This document shows, piece by piece, positions 16,884-26,267 of a stretch of DNA of 53,000 bases (its first letter is position 1; the number at the start of each line of letters is the position of its first letter). The stretch spans positions 1 to 53,000 of the forward strand of contig JAQCLD010000018.1 in the NCBI GenBank assembly GCA_027592785.1. The letters run 5' to 3'. A model generated the notes under the pieces. The model was not told the DNA's origin. It did no database searches and saw nothing but the letters and a program-made list of their open reading frames with translations. The translations under genes and the position numbers were made by a program. The DNA is from Acidobacteriota bacterium (GTDB lineage Bacteria > Acidobacteriota > Terriglobia > Bryobacterales > UBA6623).

Positions 16884-19096
16884 TCGCAACCCTTAAGAGC
16901 GAGCAGCATCAAGAACAAGAACGGCATGTCCCAAAGATCCAAGATCTCTCGCGCCGTGATGCCCGCATCGGAAAACCGAATCTGCTCAGGCAGGCCGCTC
17001 AAATCGTCCACCGTCCAGTATTGGCCGCCGGTCTGTTCGGCGAGCCTCGTCAGCAAATCACGATTCTGGACAGGGTGGAAATCTTCCGCCACGCCGTCCT
17101 CACGCCTCACATGCAAGGCCGCCGCGCCCAAGGAGTCTTCTCCTAGGAACGCCTGCGCCTCTATACGATACGCGCCCGCCTTCGTCGCCGTTACTTCGGC
17201 CAGGTAGATACCTTGCTCCTCGGTCGACGGATGCATTTCCACCGCGGAAGCGGTTCCGTCATCCGCCGTGACCGTCGCCGTCACGATTGCATTGTTCGCC
17301 GGATCATACTCTTTCGTCCGAACCTCGGCTCGCAACTGCATCCGCGGATCGTCCGCATACAGCGAACGGTCGCTCGATATCGTGACTGCGCCCGGAGAAT
17401 CCGCCGACATGGCCCGCAATAATTGCCGCCAGAACGTATGATGGCGCTCGTCCTCGTGAGGCAAACTCATCTTCCAGCGCCAGGTGCCGCCCGTCGCTAG
17501 AATCATCGTCTTACCGCGTCCGTAGTTCTGCCTCACCAGCAGCGGAGATTGCTCGCCGCCGCGACTCACGTTCAGCAAGGTCACCGCGGCAGGCTTCAAT
17601 TCCCCGAAAGTCTGGTAGTCCGCCAGCTCCGGCAGTTCGTCCCAAAGCTTAGTGTTCTCGGCCGGGTCGGCAGCCAGCCGGGTAATCAGCGAATCGCGTC
17701 CTTCGACGGTCAGGCTGACTTTTGCCTTTTCACGGGAGAAGGTCTTGCTGCCGCTGACGGCCAACTGGACCGGAAGGGTTTCTTCAACCTGTGATGCTCC
17801 CCAGCCGCCATCCGCCAAACCGGCGCGGCCGCCCAGCATCAACAGCGTCCCCCCGCGCTTGCCGACAAAGTCGCGAATCATGCGCTGCTGCTCCGGTGTA
17901 AAGAAAGCCGCCTCAAAGCTGCCAATGATCAGCCCGTCGTAGGTGAACAGCTCTTCTGCGGTCTCAGGGAACCCTTCTTCCAGTTGGTCCGCTGTCTCAA
18001 CCCCTTGGCGGTAGTACTTGTTCGTCGAAGTCCGCAGCAGCGAGACGAGGTTGACGGACTCATCCTTGGTCATGGCCCGCCGAATGAACTTGTACTCCCA
18101 GCGCGGCTCGCCCTCGACGTACAGGACTTTCTTCCGGCCCCGAGGTACATCCAACACTCGCCGAAGGTAGTTGTTGCCGGTGATCTCTTCGTTCGGCAGC
18201 GGGTCCAACGAGAAGCGCAGGTCGCGGATGCCCGGCTCGCCCGCCGGAAAATCGATCCACTCCGCCTGGACCTGCTCGCCCCGCCGCAGCGAGATGTCCT
18301 TCGAAGCAAGAATCGTCGTGCCGTCGCGCACCGTCAGCCGGGTTTCCCCGCCGTCGCCGCCGTGTTCGATGGTCGCTCGCGCCGTAACTCGCGACTTGGG
18401 CAAGGCCCGCGCGGCCAAATCGATATTGCTCAGTTCGATATCGCCGGGTATAACTGTGCGGCCAACGCCCACCGTGTGGATCGGCACTCGTGAATTGCGA
18501 ATCGCGGCCATAACCTCGCGGCTAAAGCTGCCCGAGTTGTCGGAACCATCGCTGATCACGACCACCGCCCCAAGCGGCGCCGCCGCGGATTCTCTGAGGA
18601 CGCCGGCAACAGCCTCCCCGATATGGGTCGCGTTGCCCGGATCCGGTAGAACCTCAAGCGACTCTAAACGAGACACATCGCCCGAGAACCCATAGAAGCG
18701 CACGCTAAACCTTTCGCGAAGGCCTTCGATCACACCATCGTCGAGCGCCGCCACGGCCTGCTGCAGGCGCGACTGATCGCCTTCGGCTAGGGCCATCGAC
18801 CGAGACAGATCCAGCAAAACCGAGACGACATTCTGCTCCGACTTGAGCGAGCGCACCGCCAGCCCGGGCTGCCACAGCATGAGAAGCGCTAGAGCCGCCA
18901 TAGCCGACTGCAGGCCCCACAGAATCCACTGTTTCGCCTGGCTCAGTCGCGCGTGGCTCCTCTGCAGATACCACCAGATCCCGCCCGCGGCGGCGGCGGC
19001 AGCGATGAACAGCAGCCACACGGACAGACCGCTAGCGAAAAGGAACTCGCCCTTTCGATAGACGCTCAGAGGGTACTTGAAGAGGAACTCAAACAC
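16850..19096 (-). CDS. VWA-domain membrane protein with glutamine-amidotransferase-like region
   Basis: 748 residues. Two N-terminal membrane helices (about 22-42 and 60-80) precede a VWA domain with MIDAS-like DLSRSM (D96, S98, S100). A middle section (LEEGFPETAEELFTYDGLIIGSFEAAFFTPEQQRMIRDFV, then a GGTLLMLGG strand) fits a class-I glutamine-amidotransferase-like fold without an obvious catalytic Cys. Beta domains and a C-terminal membrane segment (LWDMPFLFLMLLALKGCEWML) follow. The start is GTG 19096, 14 bp after the DUF4159 stop. It is the second VWA protein of the operon, with the same overall build as the BatA-like protein; the two may act as paralogous subunits. Confidence 0.88.
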   Translation of the reverse strand: MFEFLFKYPLSVYRKGEFLFASGLSVWLLFIAAAAAAGGIWWYLQRSHARLSQAKQWILWGLQSAMAALALLMLWQPGLAVRSLKSEQNVVSVLLDLSRSMALAEGDQSRLQQAVAALDDGVIEGLRERFSVRFYGFSGDVSRLESLEVLPDPGNATHIGEAVAGVLRESAAAPLGAVVVISDGSDNSGSFSREVMAAIRNSRVPIHTVGVGRTVIPGDIELSNIDLAARALPKSRVTARATIEHGGDGGETRLTVRDGTTILASKDISLRRGEQVQAEWIDFPAGEPGIRDLRFSLDPLPNEEITGNNYLRRVLDVPRGRKKVLYVEGEPRWEYKFIRRAMTKDESVNLVSLLRTSTNKYYRQGVETADQLEEGFPETAEELFTYDGLIIGSFEAAFFTPEQQRMIRDFVGKRGGTLLMLGGRAGLADGGWGASQVEETLPVQLAVSGSKTFSREKAKVSLTVEGRDSLITRLAADPAENTKLWDELPELADYQTFGELKPAAVTLLNVSRGGEQSPLLVRQNYGRGKTMILATGGTWRWKMSLPHEDERHHTFWRQLLRAMSADSPGAVTISSDRSLYADDPRMQLRAEVRTKEYDPANNAIVTATVTADDGTASAVEMHPSTEEQGIYLAEVTATKAGAYRIEAQAFLGEDSLGAAALHVRREDGVAEDFHPVQNRDLLTRLAEQTGGQYWTVDDLSGLPEQIRFSDAGITAREILDLWDMPFLFLMLLALKGCEWMLRRQWGVI

Positions 19097-19110
19097 TCAG
19101 CGACATCCGA

Positions 19111-19905
19111 TTAATGCGTCATTGCATATACGACGTAGTTTACGCCGAAGCGATAGGCCAGACTGGTAAAGCGTTCCGGGTAGAGCGGGTAGTCGGCGTG
19201 CTCCCAGGCATCGCCGAGGTCCATATTGTGGTTGATCGCCACGATCAGTCGTTCTTCATCGTCGTAAATGCCTCGCCAGTGCGCCGGGAAACCATCCTCG
19301 CGCTCCCAGGTGACGCCGCGCTGGGCATAGCCCACGTTGGGGATCTGAATTTTTTGGTCGATGTCGAAAACAATCGTCATCAGCGCATCCGATTCAGGAA
19401 TGTCCACGACCGGACGATCTGGAAAGACTTTCTGCATCGACTCCATGAAGTCCGACCACTCGTAGCCGCCGTGAAAATCGTCGACCATCAGGAACCCGCC
19501 GCGCAGCAGGTACTCCCGCATGTTGGCCGCTTCCTCGTCGCTGAGGACCCAGTTGCCGACTTCTACCGCGTAGATCCAGGGGTACTCGTAAATCTCGTCG
19601 TCGACGGGCTGCACGAACCGGCCACCCTCGGCTGCGTCGATTCCAGTGAGGCGTCTGACGCCCTGCATGAAGTGGTAGTCCGCTTGGGGCCAATCCGTCG
19701 TCCAAGAAGAACGGCCTCTTCTGCCGCCGCCATAACCCGAATAGGCCAGCCGTGTAAAGAAGAACTCCGCCCTCACGTCCGGATCCGCAAAGCCCATTCC
19801 GGGCTCCATAAAGCGGCTTCGGAATCGCTGGCCAATCAAGGGGACGCTGGTGGCGACAAGCGCCAACAAAGCGAATACAACTAAGACGCTTCGTTTGCTG
19901 TTCAA
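19111..19905 (-). CDS. DUF4159 domain protein, exported
   Basis: 264 residues; first gene of the operon. A signal/anchor (SVLVVFALLALVATSVPLIGQ) precedes the DUF4159 domain: EFFFTRLAYSG, TDWPQADYHFMQGVRRLTGI, the strand-loop EYPWIYAVEVGNWVLSDEEAANMREYLLRGGFLMVDDFHG, and GIYDDEERLIVAINHNMDLGDAWE. The fold of the family is glutamine-amidotransferase-like. The start is TTG 19905 right behind AGGAGGGGG, preferred to the TTG at 19929, which would bury that ribosome site. DUF4159 genes regularly accompany MoxR/DUF58/VWA clusters. Its function is not known. Confidence 0.88.
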   Translation of the reverse strand: MNSKRSVLVVFALLALVATSVPLIGQRFRSRFMEPGMGFADPDVRAEFFFTRLAYSGYGGGRRGRSSWTTDWPQADYHFMQGVRRLTGIDAAEGGRFVQPVDDEIYEYPWIYAVEVGNWVLSDEEAANMREYLLRGGFLMVDDFHGGYEWSDFMESMQKVFPDRPVVDIPESDALMTIVFDIDQKIQIPNVGYAQRGVTWEREDGFPAHWRGIYDDEERLIVAINHNMDLGDAWEHADYPLYPERFTSLAYRFGVNYVVYAMTH

Positions 19906-19988
19906 GCCCCCTCCTAGCGCGTGTATCAACGAGTGCGCTCAGCGTAGCACAGCCTAGCGTTGCGCCTCTGCAAAGCGTCGGCAGCCGA

Positions 19989-19994
19989 TATAAT
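19989..19994 (+). promoter_or_regulatory. Perfect -10 box (TATAAT) upstream of the 20009 gene
   Basis: TATAAT ends 14 nt before the GTG at 20009, predicting a leader of roughly 8 bases. There is no clear -35 and no Shine-Dalgarno before the GTG. Confidence 0.4.
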
Positions 19995-20008
19995 GATGTC
20001 TGCCAACT

Positions 20009-20272
20009 GTGTCAAAAACTACTCTCGTCTCAATTCTGTTTCTGCTCGCCGTCCTCGGAACCCTGGTCTATTCGACGCTCGATCTTCAGGGATACAGCTG
20101 CGAGGTCTGCATCACCTTCAACGGTCGAACGAACTGCGCCAAGGCTTCCGGGACTTCCCCTGAAGAGGCGCAGCGAACCGCCACCGACACCGCCTGCGCT
20201 CCGATCACCGGCGGCATGTCTGAGACCATAGCCTGCTCAAACACTCCGCCCGACAGCGTCAACTGGTATTAG
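20009..20272 (+). CDS. Small exported Cys-containing hypothetical protein
   Basis: An 87-residue protein with an N-terminal membrane/signal segment (TTLVSILFLLAVLGTLVYS) and a compact outer domain holding five cysteines (SCEVC, NC, AC, AC) and the tail NTPPDSVNW. I recognise the general pattern as a small conserved exported protein but no function. The start GTG 20009 has no ribosome site but a TATAAT box upstream. It lies 63 bp before the M16 peptidase on the same strand; co-transcription is possible, though neither the export route nor processing can be judged from sequence. Confidence 0.65.
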   Translation: MSKTTLVSILFLLAVLGTLVYSTLDLQGYSCEVCITFNGRTNCAKASGTSPEEAQRTATDTACAPITGGMSETIACSNTPPDSVNWY

Positions 20273-20335
20273 AGCCTCCGCCCTGCCTCCCACGCCAAGG
20301 AACTCCCTACCCTGGCCGATCGCTAGGACAGCCCA

Positions 20336-23005
20336 TTGAATTCGAAAATCGACATCCCCTTCCAGCGCTTCGTCCTCCAAAACGGCCTGACCCTCATTAC
20401 CCACGAGGACCGCAAGGCGCCAATCGTCTCGGTCAATGTCTGGTATCACGTCGGCTCAAAGAACGAACGCCCCGGCAAGACTGGCTTCGCCCACCTGTTT
20501 GAGCACCTCATGTTCAACGGCTCCGAGAGCCATCCCGGCGACTACATCAAAGCCATGGAGGCGGTCGGCGCGACCAGCCTCAACGGGACAACCAACAACG
20601 ACCGCACCAACTACTTTCAGAACGTCCCGACTCCCACTCTCGATTTCGCACTCTGGATGGAATCCGACCGCATGGGCCACCTGCTCGGGGCTATCGATCA
20701 GGCCAAGTTGGACGAGCAGCGCGGCGTCGTCAAGAACGAAAAGAAGCAGGGGCAAAATCAGCCTTACGCCGTCGCCCACGACCTGCTGACCCAACGGACC
20801 TATCCCTACGGCCACCCCTACTCTTGGACGGTCATCGGCGAGATGGAAGACATCGACGCAGCCTCGCTCGACGATGTTCGCCACTGGTTCGAGCGATTCT
20901 ATGGCGCCGCCAATGCCACTCTCGTCGTTTCCGGCGATATAGACGCCGCAACGGCCTTGGACAAAGTCCAACAGGCCTTCGGCGATATCGATCCGGGGCC
21001 GATCGTCCCTCGACTACGTTCCAACGTCGCCCGTCGATTCGGCGAAGACCGCGAGACGGTCGAAGATCGCGTCCCCCAAGCCCGCGTATATAAGGTCTGG
21101 AATGTCCCCGGCTGGGGCACTCGCGAAGCCGTCGCCTTCGATCTCATCACAGACGTGCTGGCTGACGGAAAGAACTCGCGACTATATAAGCGTCTTGTCT
21201 ACGAAGAGCAAATCGCCACCAGCGCCAGTGCGTCCATCGGCGCCCGCGAAATCGGCGGCCAACTTTCGATGGTGGCTTCCGTGCAGCCCGGCGGCGATGT
21301 GGCTGCGGTCGAGGCGGCCATCGACATCGAACTCGCCCGATTTCTGCGCGAAGGCCCGACCGCGGACGAACTAGAACGCATCCGCATTCAGCATCGCGCC
21401 GAGCTGATCCGAGGCGTCGAACGAATCGGCGGTTTTGGCGGCAAGGCCGACATCCTCGCCAAGGGCCAAGTCTTTGCCGACAACCCTGAGCACTATCTGC
21501 AGATGAATCGCTGGACTGAAGAACTCACTGCCGAGGATTTGATCGAAACCGCTCGCGAATGGCTAACCGACGGCTCCTACGTCCTCGGAGTTCAGCCGGC
21601 CCCGGAGCGCAGTTCCAGCTCCAGCAAAGTCGACCGCTCCAAGGCGCCGATCAGCACCGGCAAGACGAAGTTGTCACTTCCGCACTTCGAAAAGGCGACT
21701 CTCTCCAATGGACTGCAAGTCACCCTTGCTCAGCGCCATGAGATCCCGACCGTCGAGTTGTCGCTGATCGTCGACGCAGGGTTCGCAGCGGACCAGTTCA
21801 CCCGCTCGGGCGTAGCCACCATGACCATGGCTATGCTCGATGAGGGCACCGCCAGCCGGACTTCGCTCGAAATCGAAGACCAACTCGACCGCCTCGGCGC
21901 CGGCCTGGGCGGTCGATCCGGACTCGATACCTGCTACGTGGGGCTCTCCGCGCTAACCGAGCAGTTCGGTCCCTCACTCGAACTGTTCGCCGACGTGATC
22001 TGCAATCCGTCCTTCCCAGAAGGCGATTTCCAGCGCCTGAAGCGGCAACGCCTAGCGCGCATCGAGCAGGAGAAGAGCGCTCCCTCCAGCACCGCTTTCC
22101 GGCTGCTCCCACAGCTGCTCTTCGGTTCGGCGCACGCCTACGGTACGCCGCTGACCGGCAGCGGCTATCCAGACACCGTCACCGCCATGACCCGCGAAGA
22201 CTTGGTGACCTTCCACCGAACCTGGCTGCAGCCGAGCCGATCCTCGCTCGCGGTGGTCGGCGATGTGACCCTGGCCGAGCTGTTGCCCCTTCTAGAACAG
22301 CATCTTGGACAGTGGCGAGACTCCGCCCCGCCGCCACTAAAGAACACGGCCGAGGTCCCGCTCCCCGACCAGCGCGCTATCTACCTGGTCGACAAGCCCG
22401 GCGCGCACCAGAGCGTCGTCATCGGCGGCCTGCCCGCTCTCCCCACCAATAACCCGCACGAGCCGGCGATCGAGATGATGAACGCCATCCTGGGCGGCGA
22501 TTTCGCGTCGCGCATCAATCAGAACATCCGCGAGGAAAAACACTGGTCCTACGGCGCTCGCACCATGTTCCTCGACGCCAAGGGACCCCGTCCCTTCCTG
22601 CTCTATGCGCCTGTCCAGGCGGATAAAACCAAGGAGACCCTCCAGGAATTGGACTTGGAGCTCCGTGGCGCCCTCGGACTTAAACACTTCACCGACGACG
22701 AACTGAACCAAGCCAAGAACAACGCGACGCTCAGCCTGCCGGGAAGCTTCGAAACCAAGCTAGCCGTCATCGGCGCCATGCAAGACATCTTGATCTACGG
22801 CCTCCCGGAGGACCACTTCAACACCTATTCCGATCGAATCAACGCCGTCACCATCGCCGAGGCCGAAGCTGCAGCCAAGCGCATCCTCGATCCCGACCGC
22901 GTGATCTGGATCGTCGTCGGCGATGCCGCCACGACCGAAGGACCGCTATCCGAACTCGGATGGGGCCCCATCCGGCACATGGATGCGGAAGGCAATCTGC
23001 TCTAG
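20336..23005 (+). CDS. M16 (pitrilysin/insulinase-type) zinc peptidase, two fused halves
   Basis: 889 residues. The first half carries the inverted zinc motif HLFEH (HxxEH) in GFAHLFEHLMFNGSE at about residues 54-58, with the distal Glu in DEQRGVVKNEKKQ. The second half (from about 445, ATLSNGLQVTLAQR) repeats the M16 fold without HxxEH, as in clamshell peptidases with one active and one inactive half. No signal peptide is clear, so it may be cytoplasmic or exported by another route. The start is TTG 20336 with AGGA 7 nt upstream; no ATG is near. It probably degrades peptides. Confidence 0.93.
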   Translation: MNSKIDIPFQRFVLQNGLTLITHEDRKAPIVSVNVWYHVGSKNERPGKTGFAHLFEHLMFNGSESHPGDYIKAMEAVGATSLNGTTNNDRTNYFQNVPTPTLDFALWMESDRMGHLLGAIDQAKLDEQRGVVKNEKKQGQNQPYAVAHDLLTQRTYPYGHPYSWTVIGEMEDIDAASLDDVRHWFERFYGAANATLVVSGDIDAATALDKVQQAFGDIDPGPIVPRLRSNVARRFGEDRETVEDRVPQARVYKVWNVPGWGTREAVAFDLITDVLADGKNSRLYKRLVYEEQIATSASASIGAREIGGQLSMVASVQPGGDVAAVEAAIDIELARFLREGPTADELERIRIQHRAELIRGVERIGGFGGKADILAKGQVFADNPEHYLQMNRWTEELTAEDLIETAREWLTDGSYVLGVQPAPERSSSSSKVDRSKAPISTGKTKLSLPHFEKATLSNGLQVTLAQRHEIPTVELSLIVDAGFAADQFTRSGVATMTMAMLDEGTASRTSLEIEDQLDRLGAGLGGRSGLDTCYVGLSALTEQFGPSLELFADVICNPSFPEGDFQRLKRQRLARIEQEKSAPSSTAFRLLPQLLFGSAHAYGTPLTGSGYPDTVTAMTREDLVTFHRTWLQPSRSSLAVVGDVTLAELLPLLEQHLGQWRDSAPPPLKNTAEVPLPDQRAIYLVDKPGAHQSVVIGGLPALPTNNPHEPAIEMMNAILGGDFASRINQNIREEKHWSYGARTMFLDAKGPRPFLLYAPVQADKTKETLQELDLELRGALGLKHFTDDELNQAKNNATLSLPGSFETKLAVIGAMQDILIYGLPEDHFNTYSDRINAVTIAEAEAAAKRILDPDRVIWIVVGDAATTEGPLSELGWGPIRHMDAEGNLL

Positions 23006-23153
23006 TCTCATCGTCTCTTCCGCTCACTGATTAGCTGAGTCAGCTTGAAGTTGGCTGCATCATGTTTCACTCGTAACGGTAACGGTCAACCGCGCCCAAG
23101 CGACTCAGTTAGTACGGGGACTGAGCGAGCCCTGCCGTCTCGAGCCCCAGTCT

Positions 23154-24845
23154 TTGTCCCCTATCCGCTCAAATTGGTTGCCGGCCGCCTTATTGGCGGC
23201 GGCCTTGGCCGTACTTCCCCAGTCGGCCTTCGCGCAAGGCGTCCAGGCTGAACGCGGCTCGGTCACCCTGATCCCTTTCGTGCTGAAAAAGGGCTACTCC
23301 GACGCCACCGCTCCAGGAGCCTTCTCCTTCGCCTGTTCGGACCGGGCCAGATACCTCGAACTCTACTTTCTCGAGCGAGGCTTGCCTTTCGAGCCGGATC
23401 TGGTCCATCCCGACGGCAAGTTCGCCGCCTGCCACATCTACTACGAACCAACACTACGAGATTTCCGCGCTTCGGTCGAAGACCTGCCGATTAAGCGGCT
23501 CTACATCGCTGTCGATCCACTCAACTTTTTCGCCGACGCCGAGTTTGGCGGCGGCAGTCTCAGCATTGCCAAGACCGTCTTGGCAAAACTTCCACGCCCC
23601 GTCGATGTCCGGCTGAGCGTCTCCGGCGGCTATCCCGAGAAGCTTTGGCAGCCGACGGCGGCCTATCACTTCGGAGCCATGCCTCACCATCTCGACTTCT
23701 TCGACACCGGCCTCGAACAAGTGCACCCTTGGACCCAGGACCATCTCGAATCCGGAACAGTAAAAGGTGAAAGGCGCGTTCTGATACCCCGTCATCTATA
23801 CGAGGGACGGCCCGAGGATGGGGCCTAGTTTGAGACCTTGCTGCAGCGCCTTGAGGAGCCCCACGTCGTCCGCTCCAAGCTTTCTTGGGAGGGAGGCGAT
23901 CTGCAGTTCGTCGCCAATCCGCAGGACCCCAGTCGAATCATCCTGGCCCACGGCACGACGGCGCGCGCCTACTGGGGACCCGAGCTGACCGCCAAGGAAT
24001 ACAGCTACATCCTGCGCGTCGAATTCGGCGCCGACGACGTTCTCGATCTGAGCCAACTGGGCCCCCATGCCGACTATCTCGTAGCCTTCTTGCCTGCCGA
24101 CCGCACCGCCTTGGTCTCCCAGCTCGTTTCCGGCAATCCCGACGTCGCCCGAGCGGCGGCATTCGAGCTCGTCGGCTCGTTCCCTGCCGGAGCCCCTCTA
24201 GAGTTCCGTGCAGTGGCGACAGCAGCAGCAGCCTGGGATGGTTCCGACAAAAAGGCCGGGCGCGCGCTCGTCGACTCCATCTCCGCCGCGCGCCAAAAAC
24301 TCGAGGGCCTCGCCGACGCAAACGACCCCCAGATCACGCATCGCCTGAACGAATACATCACCAAGTATTGCCCCAAGAATCCGGAAATCTGTTTCAACGC
24401 CGTGGGAACGGTGCAGATGCTCGATCAGGACCGCGAACTGCTGCGCGCCTCGATCTCCCAAGAAGTCGCGGCCGCACTCCACCAACTATTGCGACCCCTT
24501 CTTCTCGACCTAGTTGAGGCTCAAGTCTCGCCGCCGCAGGGGCGCGAGAGCCGTCTCGACGACGTCGTGACAAAGCTGGAAGACTGGGGCTTTCGTGTAG
24601 TCCGCACGCCGCATCTGGCCACCAAGACTTTCCATACTTTGTGGCCCGGCGCCAGCTACGCCAACATGTTGGTCTTCGACCGCCACCTTTTCGTACCAAC
24701 GCTCGGCCTAGGCCAAGTCGAGGAGAATTTCATCGCCAAGCTGCGCGACGATCTCCACGGCGCCTACGACATCGTTCCCGTCGACGCACGCACGTCGCTC
24801 ATCAATAACGGCGGCGTCCATTGCGTCTTCGGCATCATTCGTTGA
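23154..24845 (+). pseudogene. Secreted pentein-fold (deiminase/amidinotransferase-like) enzyme interrupted by in-frame TAG at 23826-23828
   Basis: One frame of 564 codons from TTG 23154, broken only by TAG at codon 225. A signal peptide (residues 5-28, ending QSAFAQ) precedes motifs in the order of guanidine-modifying pentein enzymes: WTQDH (193-197), WEGGD (245-249), GPHADY with H305/D307, and near the C-terminus NNGGVHC with C557. The catalytic set Asp/Glu-His-Cys is thus complete when the two parts are joined, with the stop falling between the first two motifs. A helical insert of about 150 residues lies between H305 and C557. The closest families are agmatine deiminase and bacterial peptidylarginine deiminase. 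The second part alone (TTG 23838) would lack WTQDH and be inactive. Confidence 0.75.
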
Positions 24846-24851
24846 ACCCGG

Positions 24852-25775
24852 TCACCCGTCCCGGCGCTTAATTACTTCCATCGCGGTCGCTAACATGCCC
24901 GCTACGTCGCTCACATTCGAGGGCACGATCATGGCGTTGTTCGTGTGAGCCAGCTTGCCGAACTCCTCGATATACTGCTCCGCAAGCCGCAACTGCACGG
25001 CCTCAAAACCGCCAGGCTGCGTAATGGTCGAGGCCACTTTACGAATGCCTTCGGCCGTGGCCTCGGCAACAGTCAACACCGCGGCAGCTTCGCCCTCGGC
25101 GACGTTGATCTGACGTTGCTTCTGAGCCTCTGATTCTTTGATGATCTTCTGCTTATCGCCTTCCGCGTTGTTAATTGCGGAGTCGCGCGCTCCCTCAGAT
25201 TCCAACACGTGGGCGCGCTTCTCGCGCTCGGCGCGCATCTGCTTCTCCATCGCCTCGAGTACGTCGCGCGGCGGGGTGATGTTCTTGATCTCGTAACGCA
25301 GCACCTTCACGCCCCAAGGGGCGCTAGCCTTATCCAGTTCTTCCACAATTTGCACGTTGATCGTGCCCCGCTCCTCGAAGGTCTTGTCCAAATCGATCTT
25401 GCCGATCTCACTGCGCAGCGTCGTTTGCGCCAATTGCGTCACCGCGAAGACGTAGTTCGAAATACCGTAGGAGGCCCTCTCAGCGTCCATCACCTTGAGG
25501 TACAGCACGCCGTCGACGCCTACCTGTACGTTGTCGCGGGTGATGCAAATCTGCTCGGGAATATCGAGCGCCGTCTCTTTGAGCGAGTGTCGATAACGAA
25601 TCAAGTCGACAAAGGGCGTTAGGATATGGAACCCCGCCTCAAGCGTCCCCGCGAACTTACCTAAGCGTTCGATTACGTATACGCTTTGCTGCGGAACGAC
25701 CACCGCTGTCTTCGCGATCAGAATCAACAAGACGATCAGCAGAAAGCCAAGAACAAGTAAAACTCCGAACTCCAT
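24852..25775 (-). CDS. SPFH/band-7 (stomatin/paraslipin-like) membrane protein
   Basis: 307 residues. An N-terminal membrane anchor (residues 3-22) is followed by VVVPQQSVYVIERLGKFAGTLEAGFHILTPFVD, the SPFH start, then a band-7 domain to about 200, a coiled coil (AEREKRAHVLESEGARDSAINNAEGDKQKIIKESEAQKQ) and a C-terminal oligomerisation region. Such proteins form large rings in membrane microdomains. It lies 15 bp after the NfeD gene; SPFH-NfeD pairs are a standard operon in which NfeD or its OB domain works with the stomatin. It ends 6 bp from the convergent pentein gene. Confidence 0.95.
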   Translation of the reverse strand: MEFGVLLVLGFLLIVLLILIAKTAVVVPQQSVYVIERLGKFAGTLEAGFHILTPFVDLIRYRHSLKETALDIPEQICITRDNVQVGVDGVLYLKVMDAERASYGISNYVFAVTQLAQTTLRSEIGKIDLDKTFEERGTINVQIVEELDKASAPWGVKVLRYEIKNITPPRDVLEAMEKQMRAEREKRAHVLESEGARDSAINNAEGDKQKIIKESEAQKQRQINVAEGEAAAVLTVAEATAEGIRKVASTITQPGGFEAVQLRLAEQYIEEFGKLAHTNNAMIVPSNVSDVAGMLATAMEVIKRRDG

Positions 25776-25790
25776 CGAAACCTCCCTTCC

Positions 25791-26222
25791 CTACTCGGAC
25801 CGAACCCACAATGTGAGTCCCTCGACCTTTTCGACCCGGCACATTTGCCCGGCGATGATCGTTCGCTCGTCCAAATTTCTGGCGTTCCACGATGATCCGC
25901 GAAACTCCACCTTGCCTTCGCCGCCGCCCGCTAGCTCTCCAACAGCCTTAGCGCGTTCGCCGATAAACGTGTCCACCTCTCTATCGACGGTGCCGGCCTT
26001 AAGCCGGTTCGACAGTTTCCTGCGAAAAAAGATTAGCAAGCCTCCCGCGACCGCGCAGAACACGAACAGTTGGGTCGTCATCGCATGGCCGCCGCCCAGG
26101 TCCACGAGGCCGACTACCAAAGCGGCCGCGCCGATGAATAACAGATATAACTCACCGCCGGAAAGCACCGCTTCCAGTCCAGCAAGAATTAAGCCGCCGA
26201 CAATCCAAATCCACCAAGGCAC
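25791..26222 (-). CDS. NfeD family membrane protein
   Basis: 143 residues. Three or so membrane segments (WWIWIVGGLILAGLEAVL, LYLLFIGAAALVVGLVDLG, TQLFVFCAVAGGLLIFF) are followed by a C-terminal OB-fold (EGKVEFRGSSWNARNLDERTIIAGQMCRVEKVEGLTLWV), the short NfeD1b form without the serine protease domain. The start is GTG 26222 behind GTAGGAG with 8 nt spacing; the frame to 26321 runs into the divergent gene and is not used. It is paired with the SPFH gene downstream. Confidence 0.93.
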   Translation of the reverse strand: MPWWIWIVGGLILAGLEAVLSGGELYLLFIGAAALVVGLVDLGGGHAMTTQLFVFCAVAGGLLIFFRRKLSNRLKAGTVDREVDTFIGERAKAVGELAGGGEGKVEFRGSSWNARNLDERTIIAGQMCRVEKVEGLTLWVRSE

Positions 26223-26251
26223 TGCAATTTCTCCTACAAAGCGACCACAAG

Positions 26252-26257
26252 TATACG
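26252..26257 (+). promoter_or_regulatory. -10-like box of the methyltransferase gene
   Basis: TATACG lies 10 nt before GTG 26268. Together with the lack of a ribosome site it suggests a leaderless start. It sits in the 45-bp gap between the divergent nfeD and methyltransferase starts. Confidence 0.3.
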
Positions 26258-26267
26258 TTGATTGCCC

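Noticed and set aside
23006-23153. Possible regulatory RNA with the palindrome GCTGAGTCAGC and an AACGGT repeat between the M16 and pentein genes
   Set aside because: Short, isolated symmetry without a consistent fold or terminator tract; not enough to call.
4165-23828. Genome-wide recoding of TAG as a sense codon
   Set aside because: TAG is the plain terminal stop of many genes here (for example those ending at 1192, 2497, 2665, 3130 and 5754) with new genes starting right after, so it is not generally reassigned.
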